Assembly (NCBI GenBank): GCA_037176725.1
Contig: JAZBRS010000011.1
Coordinates: forward strand, 186,001-250,000
DNA: 64,000 nucleotides
Direction of reading: 5' to 3'
Source: Posidonia oceanica
Lineage: Eukaryota; Streptophyta; Magnoliopsida; Alismatales; Posidoniaceae
The position numbers and the translations under genes are program-made. How positions within the stretch are numbered: the stretch's first letter is position 1; each line of letters starts with the position of its first letter. The notes under the pieces were generated by a model. It was not told where the DNA came from and did not search any database. It worked only from the letters and a program-made list of their open reading frames with translations. This document shows positions 43,891 through 54,800 of the stretch, one piece after another.

Positions 43891-44234
43891 GAGGTCAAGG
43901 GAACCGAGGCCGCTGCTTAGGGTTGACAAGACACCCCACCCGAACCGGCGAGCGCGAAGTATGTAGGCGTGAGTTACTATCCCGATGGATGTGCTAGAAA
44001 TCATCACCCATTGCCAAAATGCAAATGCAAATGCAGATGCGAATGCAGATGTAATGCAATGCGCCGATGATGCAATGCTGATGCAGTGTTGATATGCTGT
44101 TGATGTTAATATTGATGTTGAACCAATATGCACTAATGCATGATGCAGATATGGTAAGAGATGGCGTCACGCCGATGCATGGAGATGCAAAGTGATGCTG
44201 ATGCAGGCGTCTAGCATGGAGTGCTGGTGCAGTG
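43891..44234 (-). other. Tat-3 distal 3' segment, ATGC-rich
   Basis: 44015-44160 consists of degenerate ATGCAAATGCAGATGC words, comparable to 10419-10660 in Tat-2. No coding potential seen. Confidence 0.6.
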
Positions 44235-44700
44235 AATGATGAGTTGACGGACTCCCCACCGAATAGTTCAGGTTATCAGCCCAAGGAGTTGACGGATTCA
44301 CCACTGGGTAGTTGGGGTTACCAGTCCAAAGAAAAGGACGCCAAACAGGGTGACGGGTGTCAACCGGGTAGTTTGGGCTGCCAACCAGAGAAGACACCAG
44401 GGGCGGCAAAATAAGATGCCTCGGGTATTAGGGATGATACCAGGGGACAGCCGAAGTGCCCGTGGCATCGAAAGAAGGGTTGGACAGTTATGACGGTTGT
44501 CAACTGAGCAGTTAGGGCTACCAGCCTGGAGAAGAAAAGGTAACTTGTCCTCGCCCAATGAAGCAAGCAGACAACCAGAGCAGTGCGAAGAAAAGAGGGG
44601 CAAAATTCCAACGCGAAAGAAAGGGGGCATCCTTTCTGCCGAGAGAACCAGCAAGAAAAGGAGGCGCACGATAGATGATAGGTTTCGGACCCATCGACCG
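44235..44700. repeat. Stem-loop cluster, proximal block of the Tat-3 3' region
   Basis: Units of two hairpins such as GAGT-TGACGG-ACTC followed by ATAG/TTAT or GTAG/TTAC stems around a TTNGGG-like loop. A long imperfect hairpin pair is at about 44394-44471 (GATACCAGGGG with GCCCGTGGCATC). A GATAGGTTTCGGACCCATC unit (about 44678-44696) leads into the tandem array. Confidence 0.78.
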
Positions 44701-44715
44701 CAAGGGAGTCCAGGG

Positions 44716-46262
44716 ATGATAAGTGCAAGCCTTATCAAGACCAGGAAAGGGCTAGGAATGATAGCTGCAAGCCCTATCAAGACCAGGAAGAGACAGGAAG
44801 AGGTCAGAAATGATAAGTGTAAGCCTTATCAAGATCGGACCGCCAGAAATGATAGGTGCAAGCCCTATCAAGACCAGGAAGAGACAGGAAGAGGTCAGGA
44901 ATGATAAGTGCAAGCCTTATCAAGACCGAATCGCCAGGAATGATAGGTGCAAGCCCTATCAAGACCAGGAAGAGGTTAGGAATGATAAGTGCAAGCCTTA
45001 CCAAGACCGGATCGCCAGGAATGATAGGTGCAAGCCCTATCAAGACCAAGAAGAGACAGGAAGAGGTCAGGAATGATAAGTGCAAGCCTTATCAAGACCG
45101 GACCGCCAGGAATGATAGGTGCAAGCCCTATCAAGACCAGGAAGAGACAGGAAGAGGTCAGGAATGATAAGTGCAAGCCTTACCAAGACTGGACTGCCAG
45201 AAATGATAGGTGCAAGCCCTATCAAGACCAGGAAGAGACAGGAAGAGGTCAGGAATGATAAGTGCAAGCCTTATCAAGATCGGACCGCCAGGAATGATAG
45301 GTGCAAGCCCTATCAAGACCAGGAAGAGATAGGAAGAGGTCAGGAATGATAAGTGCAAGCCTTATCAAGACCAGACCACCAGGAATGATAAGTGCAAGCC
45401 CTATCAAGACCAGGAAGAGACAGGAAGAGGTTAGGAATGATAAGTGCAAGCCTTACCATGACCGGACCGCTAAGAATGATAGGTGCAAGCCCTATCAAGA
45501 CTAGGAAGAGACAAGAAGAGGTCAGGAATGATAAGTGCAAGCCTTATCAAGACCGAACCGCCAGGAATGATAGGTGCAAGCCCTATCAAGACCAAGAAGA
45601 GACAGGAAGAGGTCAGGAATGATAAGTGCAAGCCTTACCAAGACTGGACTGCCAGGAATGATAGGTGCAAGCCCTATCAAGACCAGGAAGAGGTCAGGAA
45701 TGATAAGTGCAAGCCTTATCAAGATCGGACCGCCAGGAATGATAGGTGCAAGCCCTATCAAGACCAGGAAGTGATAGGAAGAGGTCAGGAATGATAAGTG
45801 CAAGCCTTATCAAGACCGGACCACCAGGAATGATAGGTGTAAGCCCTATCAAGACCAGGAAGAGACAGGAAGTGGTCAGGAATGATAAGTGCAAGCCTTA
45901 TCAAGACCGAACCGCCAGGAATGATAGCTGCAAGCCCTATCAAGACCAAGAAGAGACAGGAAGAGGTTAGGAATGATAAGTGCAAGCCTTATCAAGACCG
46001 AACCGTCAGGAATGATAGGTGCAAGTCCTATCAAGACCAGGAGGAGACAGGAAGAGGTCAGGAATGATAAGTGCAAGCCTTATCAAGACTAGACTGCTGG
46101 GAATGATAGATGCAAGCCCTATCAAGACCAGGAAGAGACAAGAAGAGGTCAGGAATGATAAGTGCAAACCTTATCAAGACCGGACCGCCAGGAATGATAG
46201 GTGCAAGTCCTATCAAGACCAGGAAGAGGTTAGGAATGATAAGTGCAAGCCTTATCAAGACC
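44716..46262. repeat. 91-bp tandem array, about 17 units, each with two compensated stem-loops
   Basis: Each unit has two half-units. One holds GATAAG-TGCAAGC-CTTATC, the other GATAGG-TGCAAGC-CCTATC: the fifth pair is A-T in one half and G-C in the other, so both arms changed together while the loop stayed identical. The halves are linked by GAGACAGGAAGAGGTCAGGA-like and ACCGGACCGCCAGGA-like spacers. Some units are shortened in the spacer (about 44970, 45690, 46225). The peptide frames of 60-100 codons that tile the array on both strands are read-through. Confidence 0.93.
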
Positions 46263-46274
46263 GGACCTAAAAGC

Positions 46275-46740
46275 TGACAGATGATAGGTTTCGGACCCAA
46301 CGACCACGAAAGGGTAACTGATAAGATTCGGACTTATCGGCCACAAAAGATTGGAATGTGATAAGTTTCGAACCTATCGACCGCAAAGGAAAGGTGATAA
46401 GTTTCAGACTTATCGGCCGCAAAGGGAAGGTGATAAGTTTCGGACTTATCAGCCGCAAAGGGTACAGGGGCGCCAAAATCCGAAGGCAGAGCAAAGAAAC
46501 GGATGGGCCCGCGATAGTTAGGCACGCCAGCCTGGATGCAGCTAGAGATGTGATACCATGGGGCAGCGAGAAAAGATGCCCCTGGTATCAGGGAGGATAC
46601 CAGGGGACAATCGAAGCACCCTTGGTATCAAAAAGCGATAGACTAAGCTGACGTACTTGTCAAACGGGTGGTTAGGGCTACCAGCCCGGTGATGAGTTAA
46701 CGGACTCATCGCCGGATAGTTAGGGGTATTGGCCTAGCGG
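46275..46740. repeat. Stem-loop cluster, distal block of the Tat-3 3' region
   Basis: About five hairpins of the form GATAAGT-TTCAG-ACTTATC (46278-46455), separated by GGCCGCAAAGG-like spacers. Then comes the long hairpin GATACCATGGGGCA / TGCCCCTGGTATC (46552-46589), a second (about 46597-46629), and GATGAGT-TAACGG-ACTCATC (about 46691-46710). The 46552-46589 hairpin matches 11913-11951 in Tat-2. Confidence 0.85.
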
Positions 46741-47106
46741 ATACCCAGAGCGCTTGGCGGCTTTGCCCGTGTTGACGGTGCTGGTCTGCAGAGATTCTGG
46801 CATCCAAGTGGAGCACAGGGTTTTCTTGTAGATTCCCTTGGTGCTGATTGTGTTGGTAGTTGCTTCTGAGCTTTCAAGCTGTCAGGTTCTGATAGTGCTC
46901 TCCTCATGACTCCGAGGGGCTGAAGAAATATGCTGAAGATATGATTGTAAGACCATGTATGCACCATGTTATGGAAGCCAAACCAAACACACAAGCACAT
47001 GGTACAAAACACCCCTGCATTAACAAAGTCTCGATTACACGCCTATAACAGGCAGAATAGAGTACAGCAAGACTCAAAAAGTGATATGCAGATGTAGATG
47101 CCCTAG
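46741..47106 (-). other. Tat-3 spacer between the extra frame and the hairpin arrays
   Basis: Non-repetitive, no long frame on either strand. It is the immediate 3' flank of the extra open frame. Confidence 0.5.
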
Positions 47107-48279
47107 TCAGTCCGGGAACAGAGGTGTGCCAGGTGAGATCTCATTAATGGGCCAAAGCCCCAGCACTTTAGTCAGATACTCAGGAGTACATCCTAAGCCC
47201 CTTGCTGCTGCAATGTCTGTGGATTTTACGCCATGGCGTAGGAGGTCTGCTAACTCCGTTGTGGCAGCAATAGTGCTGAAAGGATAGGGCTGGAGCAGCT
47301 TCGGCGCGGTGCTATCAACAAATGCCCCTTGGCGGAGACCAAATTGCCGCATAACCCGGATGGGGTGATACTCTACGCCTTCAGTGAACCCCTGCAGGAC
47401 GACCAGGCGCATGTCATGGGCGCCGAAGAAGACGATGAATGGCTCTACTGTAGATGGGATGATACACCAAGTTACTGTATCATCAGTCAACTGTTCCAGC
47501 CTTTCGTACTCCTCGCGGACAGTCTTGACAGTCTTGGCGTGGCCGCTGCTGTAGTACATCTCAAATGCATGCTTCTGGGGGCTCAGGATGTCTACCTCCA
47601 GGTGTCTGGCCAGCCACACTTGTACCAGAGCTCCGCAGCCATGAAAGTGGCAGCAGCGGTGGGAAATGCGGTCCAGTCCGCGGTATGTCTCAGTCAAGAC
47701 GGTAGGTGCCAGGTCGATTTGGCGGGTCACCACAGCAAGGGCGATCTCCGCAATCTCAATAGCTACAGTCATTCGGCCATGACTGAAAATCAGCTCGCCC
47801 AAGAAGCAGGTGACAAAACCGCGAAGCCACAATTCATCTCCCAGTTCAGCGCGCTTCTTGGAGACTTCCTCAAAATAATTCAGGCGGAGCGCAGGTACGG
47901 GTCCGTCGACGCAGACCAATCTCTTCTCGCAGGTTTGTGCAGAGAGTCCCATAAGTTGCCTCAGGACGGTGACATAGCCAGAACGCCTCATGAACACAAC
48001 AGGTCCCATGAGCGTGGAGAAGCCATAGATTCGGCACACTTCTTCCAGCGTAAGTGTCAACTCCGTCCTTCCGAAATGGAAGACTTGGTGTGCTGGTTTC
48101 CAGAACCTTGCAGCAGCACACAAGAGGTGTCGGCTGACCTCCACAGCAGCAGCTTTCAGGAGTCTGGGTGGGATGCCCCACAGGCTCAACTTTTCACGAT
48201 CAGCTTCGATGAGCATGGCGATCCATCTTCGGAGAGTCTCAATGCAGTGTGCTGGGGTCACCAAAGTGGGGAAACCCAT
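47107..48279 (-). CDS. Extra open frame of Tat-3, plant mobile domain / DUF7745-like protein (about 390 aa)
   Basis: An uninterrupted frame downstream of integrase on the element strand. The first ATG is at 48279 (M-G-F-P-T-L); the frame stays open to 48318 without another ATG, and a CTACAG/GTACTTG acceptor-like site (about 48322-48328) suggests expression by splicing. Near residues 60-90 it has F-W-x-P-x-x-x-V-F-x-F-G-x-x-E-L-T-L-T-L-E-E, the hallmark start of plant mobile-domain or DUF7745 proteins found in plant transposons and some host genes; I identify this by eye only. A helical middle (about residues 120-260) and V-M-R-Q-F-G-x-R-Q near residue 315 follow. No catalytic motif is evident. 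It is not in the pol frame. Its role is unknown. The 340-codon plus-strand frame over the same bases is a shadow. Confidence 0.75.
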   Translation of the reverse strand: MGFPTLVTPAHCIETLRRWIAMLIEADREKLSLWGIPPRLLKAAAVEVSRHLLCAAARFWKPAHQVFHFGRTELTLTLEEVCRIYGFSTLMGPVVFMRRSGYVTVLRQLMGLSAQTCEKRLVCVDGPVPALRLNYFEEVSKKRAELGDELWLRGFVTCFLGELIFSHGRMTVAIEIAEIALAVVTRQIDLAPTVLTETYRGLDRISHRCCHFHGCGALVQVWLARHLEVDILSPQKHAFEMYYSSGHAKTVKTVREEYERLEQLTDDTVTWCIIPSTVEPFIVFFGAHDMRLVVLQGFTEGVEYHPIRVMRQFGLRQGAFVDSTAPKLLQPYPFSTIAATTELADLLRHGVKSTDIAAARGLGCTPEYLTKVLGLWPINEISPGTPLFPD

Positions 48280-48329
48280 TGCAGGCGAGAGTGCAAGCAA
48301 CTGGTGCGAAATCTTCAAGTACCTGTAGC

Positions 48330-49980
48330 CAAAATTGTTTCATCAATCTAGAACATGTACAGGCGCATAACGCTGGCAGACAAAGAAGCAAATGTGCATA
48401 TAAAGCTGATAAAGCAATTCAAATGCTACAGCTAGCAATCAAACCACATAATTCAAGCACACTCAGCTAAGCAAAGGGGCATTACCTATACAAGGTGGGG
48501 CTGCACAAAGGGTACTCTTGTCCTCGTCCGTGCGGAGCGAGGAGACAAGGGAGGGGGGCTTCGTTCGCTTGGAACGAAATCACAAAGGGAGCACGCTTGT
48601 CCTTGTCCTGTACGGAGCATGGGGACAGGCTGAAAAGAGACTTCATCCGTCCGGAGCGAAATCACACAAGGATTGGGGGTAGCGCCTAATTGCGCAGACC
48701 CAACGGCCAAAGGGGGGCCCTAGGGGGTGCCAAGGTTGTCTTGCTGCCTCTGGGGTGATCGCCCTATCCTTGGCTACTGATGCTTTCCCTGAGCTGCTGG
48801 ACTAGTGGTGATTAGTTGATTTGACACTTGGAGGTGGTCAACCAGCCTTGGCAGAAGTACTGTCCCAGCACTGAGCCGAGCCTTGCAGAGTGGGAGGAAA
48901 GGGGGTGGGGATGATTTGATAGCGAATAGATGCATGCATGCTCTATACTAAATCTATCGTCCTCAGCATACGGAGTGCTTGATGCCTGCTGCAAAGGAAG
49001 GAGCGGTCTCTGACTCACCAAACTCTACTCGGATAACTGTTGGTGGCACTCTGGAAAGGGTGTTATGGGTGCTTGGATGGTGGTATAGTGAGGACGGGCT
49101 CCATGCCAAACTCTCAAGGAGCTACACCTACACTCCCACATAGGTGTGTAGTGTTTTCCCTATCCCTGGCCTGGGGGGAAGATGGGTGTCTGGTGATGGC
49201 TGGGATGAGTGGTTAGGCCCCATAGGATCTATGTATTTCCCAGGGGCAAATCTGGTTCCTCTCTAAGACAGGGAAAGGGGGGGGAATCATGCTGCTTGCC
49301 TTTGTTCCTGGGGCTGACTTTTGTTTTAGCCCCTCTTTTTTTGTTTTGCTTGTTGTTTCTTTCCCCTTTTTTTTTATTGTTTTTGTCCTTTCTTTCTTGT
49401 TCCCTTTCTTTTTTGCTTCTTCCATTTTTTCTTGGCTCACAGGCTTCCACTGTCCCTAATTTAGAGGTAATGGGTGCCTGATTTTGAGACAAAAGGGGCT
49501 AGACTTTGTATAGCTTGTGGATTTGCAGGCGTAGATGTGGATCCTTCCCAAGGCAAATTGGAGGGACGAGGTCGTACTACACACCTCTATCTCCAGGGTT
49601 AACTCCTATCTTCGCCTTCTAGTTTTCTATGGGGGCTAGGCTAATGTATGTGGGTCTTGCTTACACTCCCTCACACCCTAGAATTGTTTTCTCCCTCTTG
49701 AGGTGCAGGTCCTGAAAGGGTTTAGACATTTTGTCTGTCCTCATTGGATGGTGGCTCCCTCACTGGTTAGGATATCCAAGTAGTGTCAGGTGAGGTAGAG
49801 GGTACTCCTTCCAGAGCAGGCAAGTATCTCCAATTTTCGTCATCGGGCCTATGATAGTAATGTACATAATACATTTACAACTTCTTGCTAAAAAATAAGC
49901 AAGCCTAAAATGCATGGGAAAGAAGGAATGGAAGAAGTAAGAAGGAAAAGGTGTGCAAGGTGGCAGCGGGCTACTGGTAG
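48330..49980 (-). other. Spacer between integrase and the extra frame of Tat-3
   Basis: About 1.6 kb without a supportable gene. 49295-49440 is a T/C-rich tract on the plus strand, so purine-rich in element sense; it could be an internal polypurine tract. 48495-48700 holds a duplicated phrase (CTTGTCCTNGTCC...GGAGCGA). If the downstream frame is spliced, this would be intron. Confidence 0.5.
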
Positions 49981-49983
49981 TAC

Positions 49984-52900
49984 TGCTTGAGGTAGCATGA
50001 GTTGACCGGCTCAGACTGCTCAACCTGATCCATGTTCTCAAGGACCGCTGCGCCGCTGGAGAAGATCCGCTTAATTAAAAAGGGGCCACGCCAGTTGGGC
50101 TGGAATTTCCCTCGGCTGTCGGGGAGATGGATGGCTCGGAGGACCATATCCCCAGGATTGAAGCTTTTGGGCCTAACCTTCTTTAGGTATGCTCTGGCCG
50201 AGCGCTTCTGGTAGCACTAAGCATGATGTATGGCTTGCAACCTGTGCTCATCAATCAGGTTTAGCTGGATGTGATGGTCTACAACCCATTTTGCTTCCTC
50301 CAGCTCAGCTTCTCGTAGGATCCACAGTGAGAGGTTCTCTACTTCAACAGGCAGCACTGCCTCCATGCCTATACCAGAGAATACGGGGTGGCCCCTGTTG
50401 AGGTCCAGACTGATGTCCTGTACGCCCAGAGCACGTACGGAAGCTTATCATGCCAGTCCTTGTGAGTCTCTGCCATCTTTCTCAAGATTTTGACAAGGTT
50501 CTTGTTGGCAAACACTACCGCGCCATTCATCTGTGGCCGATAAGGCAAGGATCGGTGATGCTTGATGTGGAAGCCTTGCAGGTAGTCTTCGATCCTCTTG
50601 GCGATGAAGTTTGTGCCGTTATCAGAGATAAATGCGTACAGGACCCCATACTGGGCTATGATATTGTTTCTGATAAACTTTTCGGTAGCCACAGCAGTAA
50701 CTGTCTTGTAGGAGGCTGCTTCCACCCACTTAGTAAAGTAGTCAATTGCCACCAGAATGTAGCGATGACCGTTGGAAGCTGGTGGGTGTATGGCGCCAAT
50801 GACGTCGATCCCCCAGGTGGAGAAGGACCATGGCGAAGACATGCTGTGCAGTTCCTGCGGGGGCGCATGTATGAAATTCCCATGGATCTAGCAGCTATGG
50901 CACTTGCACACAAATTGGCAGCAGTCTGCCTCCATGGTTGACTAGAAGTAGCCTTGAAGCATGATCTTCTTTGTCAACAACACACCATTCATGTGAGGGC
51001 CGCAGGTCCCTGCATGGACTTGGAGCATCAGTGTGTCGGCCTCCTTCTTGTCTACGCAGCGTAGGAGCATCTGGTTGTAGGATCTTCTGTACAGATGTCT
51101 CGCCCCTATCACATACTTTGATGCCAGATGCACCAGGGTCTTTCTGTCTGTGGCTGAAGTGCCGGGTGGGGGGCTACCAAATTCTAGGAAGACTTTAATG
51201 TCGTGGTACCATGGGAGTTCCTCTGCTGGATCTGCTTCCTCGATAGTCATGCAGTGTGCGGGCTGTTCCACACGAGAGACTAATACGTCCACTGCACGGC
51301 CTTCGGGTATGAATAGCCAAGATGCAAGGGTTGCCAAAGCATCTGCATAGGCGTTCATGGTTCTATTCATGTAAGTGAAGCGGATGTCCTCAAATTCTCC
51401 TATCAGCTTCAGCAGGCATTCATGGTAAGGTACCAGCTTAGGGTCCTTGGTCTTCCAATCGCCGTTAACTTGGGAGATGACCAGCATCGCATCCCCGTAC
51501 ACATGCAGCTTGCGCACATCATGCTCAAGCGCGACTTGCAGTCCCAGCAGGCAGGCTTCATACTCCGCTTCATTGTTGGTGCAAGGGAATATCATCTTTC
51601 TTGCAAAGGGGATTAGAACTCCCTACGGCATTGATAGGACAGCGCCGATGCCTCTGCCCCTTCTATTAACTGCGCCATCAAAGTACAGATGCCACTGTAA
51701 TTCATCTTCAGGATCTTTCTACTCTTAATCCTCCATGGCGAATAGGATGTCTTCATCAGGGAACTGTGTCTGCAGAGGTTGGTACTCAGGTAAAGGGAAG
51801 TCAGCCAGATGATCTACCATTGCTTACCCCTTCATTGACTTCTATGTGACGATGGTGATGTTGTACTGAGATAATAACACTTGCCACTTAACACATCTGC
51901 CCACCATAGCTAGCTTCTGAAAAAGGTACTTGATTGGGTCATGACGGCATAAGAGCTAAATCGGGTGTGCCATCATGTAATGCCTTAGCTTCTGTGCGGC
52001 CCAGACTAGAGATAGGCAAGTCTTCTCTATGGTGCTATACCTGGCTTCGCAATCAGTAAACTTCTTGCTCAATTAGTAGATGGCACGCTCCTTTCTACCG
52101 GTTTCATCATGCTGGCCCAGGACGGCGCCCATGGAATGCTGTGTGGTAGAAAGATGGAGAATCAGAGGCCTCCCTAGCATGGAAGAGACTAGGACAGGAG
52201 GCTTGATCAGGAGCTGCTTGATCTTGTCAAATGCAGCTTGGCACTCCTCGCTCCAGTTGATCCGTGCATTCTTCTCCAGGAGCTTAAAGATCGGTTCACA
52301 GATAGGAGTAAGTTGCGCAATGAACCGGCTGATAAACTGCAGACGCCCCAGTAGGCCTCTGACTTCTTTCTCAGTCTTGGGGGGTGACATGTCTATGATG
52401 GCTTTAGCCTTACTTGGGTCTACTTCAATCCCCCTCTGGCTGACGATATAGCCCAACAGCTTGCCGGATGATACCCCAAACATGCATTTACTAGGGTTAA
52501 GGTGAAGCTTGTACTTCCTCAGGCGATCAAAGAGCTTCTTGAGGCAGATAACATGATCCTCAGGCTCCCTAGACTTAGCAATGATGTCGTCCACGTAGAC
52601 CTCGACTTCTTGGTGCATGAGGTCGTGGAACAATGCTGTCATCACCCTTTGGTATGTTGCTCCAGCATTCTTGAGCCCAAATGGCATGACCTGATAGTAG
52701 AAGACTCCCTAGGGGGTGATAAATGAGGTCTTCTCCATGTCTTCTTCTGCCATTCTGATCTGATTGTAGTCGGAGAAGCTGTCCATGAAAGATAGCATCT
52801 TGTGGCCTGCAGTGTTGTCGACTAGGACGTCGATATGAGGCAATGGGAAATCGTCCTTAGGACTTGCCTTGTTTAGGTCCCTATAGTCGATACATATCCA

Positions 52901-53581
52901 GACTCAGCCATCCTTCTTGGGCACTGGCACAATATTTGCAAGCCACTCTGGGTAGAGGACGACCTTGAGAAAGCCAACACTGTGCTGCTTCATGATTTCC
53001 TCTTTGATTTTGAGCAGCCATTGTGGTCACCACTTTCGGGGCTTCTGCTTTACTGGCTTCGCGTCTGGATCTAAAGGCAAGTTGTGCACCACGATCTCAA
53101 CATCAAGGCCGACCATGTCTTCATAGCTCCAAGCGAGGACGTCTGCATATTCCATAAGGAATACAATAAACTCTGCTCTGGCTTAGGGCGGCAGTAGGGC
53201 GCTGATGCGAACCTCTCTAACATCTTCAACTGTGTCAACATTGATGACCTCCGTCTCTTCCTCGACGTGGAGGTTGGGCCCTTTCGAGTCGTCATCATAA
53301 GGCTGGAACTCAGGCGACGATTCATCGTTCTCATCTACGCCTAAATCCCCCTCTTCCTTACATGCGATGAGTTCTGAGAGGATCTCCTTCTCAAATGTAG
53401 GATCTGTAATGTCGAAGGAGTGGACGGGTTTCGCCCCTTGATCCGAATGACGCCTCAGGATGGTCACACTCACCCGAGTATTTTTGTGGGCTCGGTGGGT
53501 GATGCCTGCTTCAGTGGCCCTTGGTCCCACTGACTGATCTGGCTGCTCTGTCCGTTCTGACTGCTCTAGCACCACTGTCAC
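49984..53581 (-). pseudogene. Tat-3 pol: reverse transcriptase, RNase H, second RNase H, integrase
   Basis: All domains lie in one minus frame. RT: I-D-Y-R-D-L-N-K-A (about 52885), M-P-F-G-L-K-N-A (about 52680), Y-V-D-D at 52597-52586. First RNase H: about 52140-51960. Second RNase H: D-G-A (about 51680), N-N-E-A-E-Y-E-A (51580-51557), G-D-A (about 51495) and A-D-A-L-A (about 51335) supply the acidic residues. Integrase: H-H then C-C zinc site (about 51020-50890), G-I-D-V-I-G (about 50810), S-D-N-G-T-N-F (about 50620), and G-A-V-V where Glu is expected (Val at 50513-50515). A C-terminal domain runs to Y-L-K-Q-Y-Y-Q near 49984. About a dozen in-frame stops, many at expected Trp codons, silence it. 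Confidence 0.9.
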
Positions 53582-54800
53582 TGCTGAGACTATCTGGAAT
53601 ACTGGGACTACACTGTCTGCTACTACTGCTGTCTGTACTGTCTCATGCTCTGCGTTTTCAGGTGTGCTTGCGGGGGAGTGCTGGAGATAGAGGACTATTT
53701 TCTAGGTGACGAATCTGTGTACTGTCGCCAAGTGTGCCGCTTGTGCAGGGCATGCACTGCACGAACCACCTAAACCCATCTTCAGGCTGTGAAGCGATTA
53801 ACTCATCTGGTCTAGTGGTTGCTGCCTCTAGTTCTTCTTCCAAGACCATGATTGAGGAATGGTCTTGCAGTTGGGAGGGATCCGTGGCCACAGCTTTCCC
53901 CTTCTTCAGCATGTGCTGCTCGGCGGCGTCTTCAGCAAACACCGCGAGTTGCTCCTAGAGGAGAAATTCCAAGTCTTCAAGCTTGTTAGCCACTAGGGCT
54001 TCTGCAGTCGCACCTTCCTCATCTTTGGAGGGCGTGTCGACGTAATAGGCACAAGCAACCTCTTCAGAGTCCTACCCGGCGATTCCTGCGCCTACGGGGC
54101 CTGCTCTGGCTTCTAAACATATCACCAGCCTAGGTATCTGCTCTGTTACTAGTTGGTTGGCTGGCTGACCTCCTAGCGCGGCTGGTTGCGGCATTGGGGG
54201 GATCAGAGATGTGAACAGGCTGGTCAGGGATGTCACTGACAGGGGCGCTGACAGGGTCAGTGCTGTGGCTGGAGGGGAGGCAAAGGCGCTCTTCTGATGG
54301 TCCAATAGCTGGACAGTTGCTCTGTAGGATGAAGCGCCGGCAACCAAGTGTGATGGTGGTTGTTTCTCTGTAGTAGCGGCGGGGGTCTTCCACAACGTTA
54401 GATCTGCTGAAGCTGACGGCGGTATGGCTGATGGTGCCGCCTGCTTTGCTTGTGGAGCTACTGATGAGGCGGGCTGAGTCACGCCGTCGCCTGAATTGAT
54501 TGATTGCACCACCGGAAAAGGTAACCTCAGTACTGGTGCGGCTACCGCCGCAGGTGGACAAGTGACGAGTGCCTGCAGAGGTACTCCTGATCCTGGAGCT
54601 ACTGAAATGGCTGTTATAGGCACTAGTGAAGCTGCAGAAGAAGAAACCGTCATCTCTAACATAGACTTTGCTGAATCTGCCACTATATCAGGATAAGGGA
54701 GGGCCAAGCAGACTGACTGGGAGATTGCAGGGCTGATCATAGCTTCTTCCTTGGACTGTGCTGGGATAACCGTGCCAGGTTGCTCTTCATCAGAATAACA
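53582..54800 (-). pseudogene. Tat-3 low-complexity spacer between protease and RT
   Basis: Two minus frames (54902-54072 and 53942-53658) of Ala/Pro/Ser/Val-rich sequence, in a different frame from protease and RT. Tat polyproteins often have variable spacers here. The region has few charged motifs and no domain I recognise; frameshifts join it to its neighbours near 54850 and 53600. Confidence 0.6.

Noticed and set aside
44716..46300. Resemblance to a CRISPR array (short inverted repeats at regular intervals)
   Set aside because: Spacers are not unique but conserved, the setting is a plant retrotransposon, and there are no cas genes; it is a tandem satellite-like array.
47329..48351. Plus-strand frame of 340 codons
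   Set aside because: Lies opposite the minus-strand extra frame of Tat-3; the minus frame has the recognisable domain and matches element orientation.
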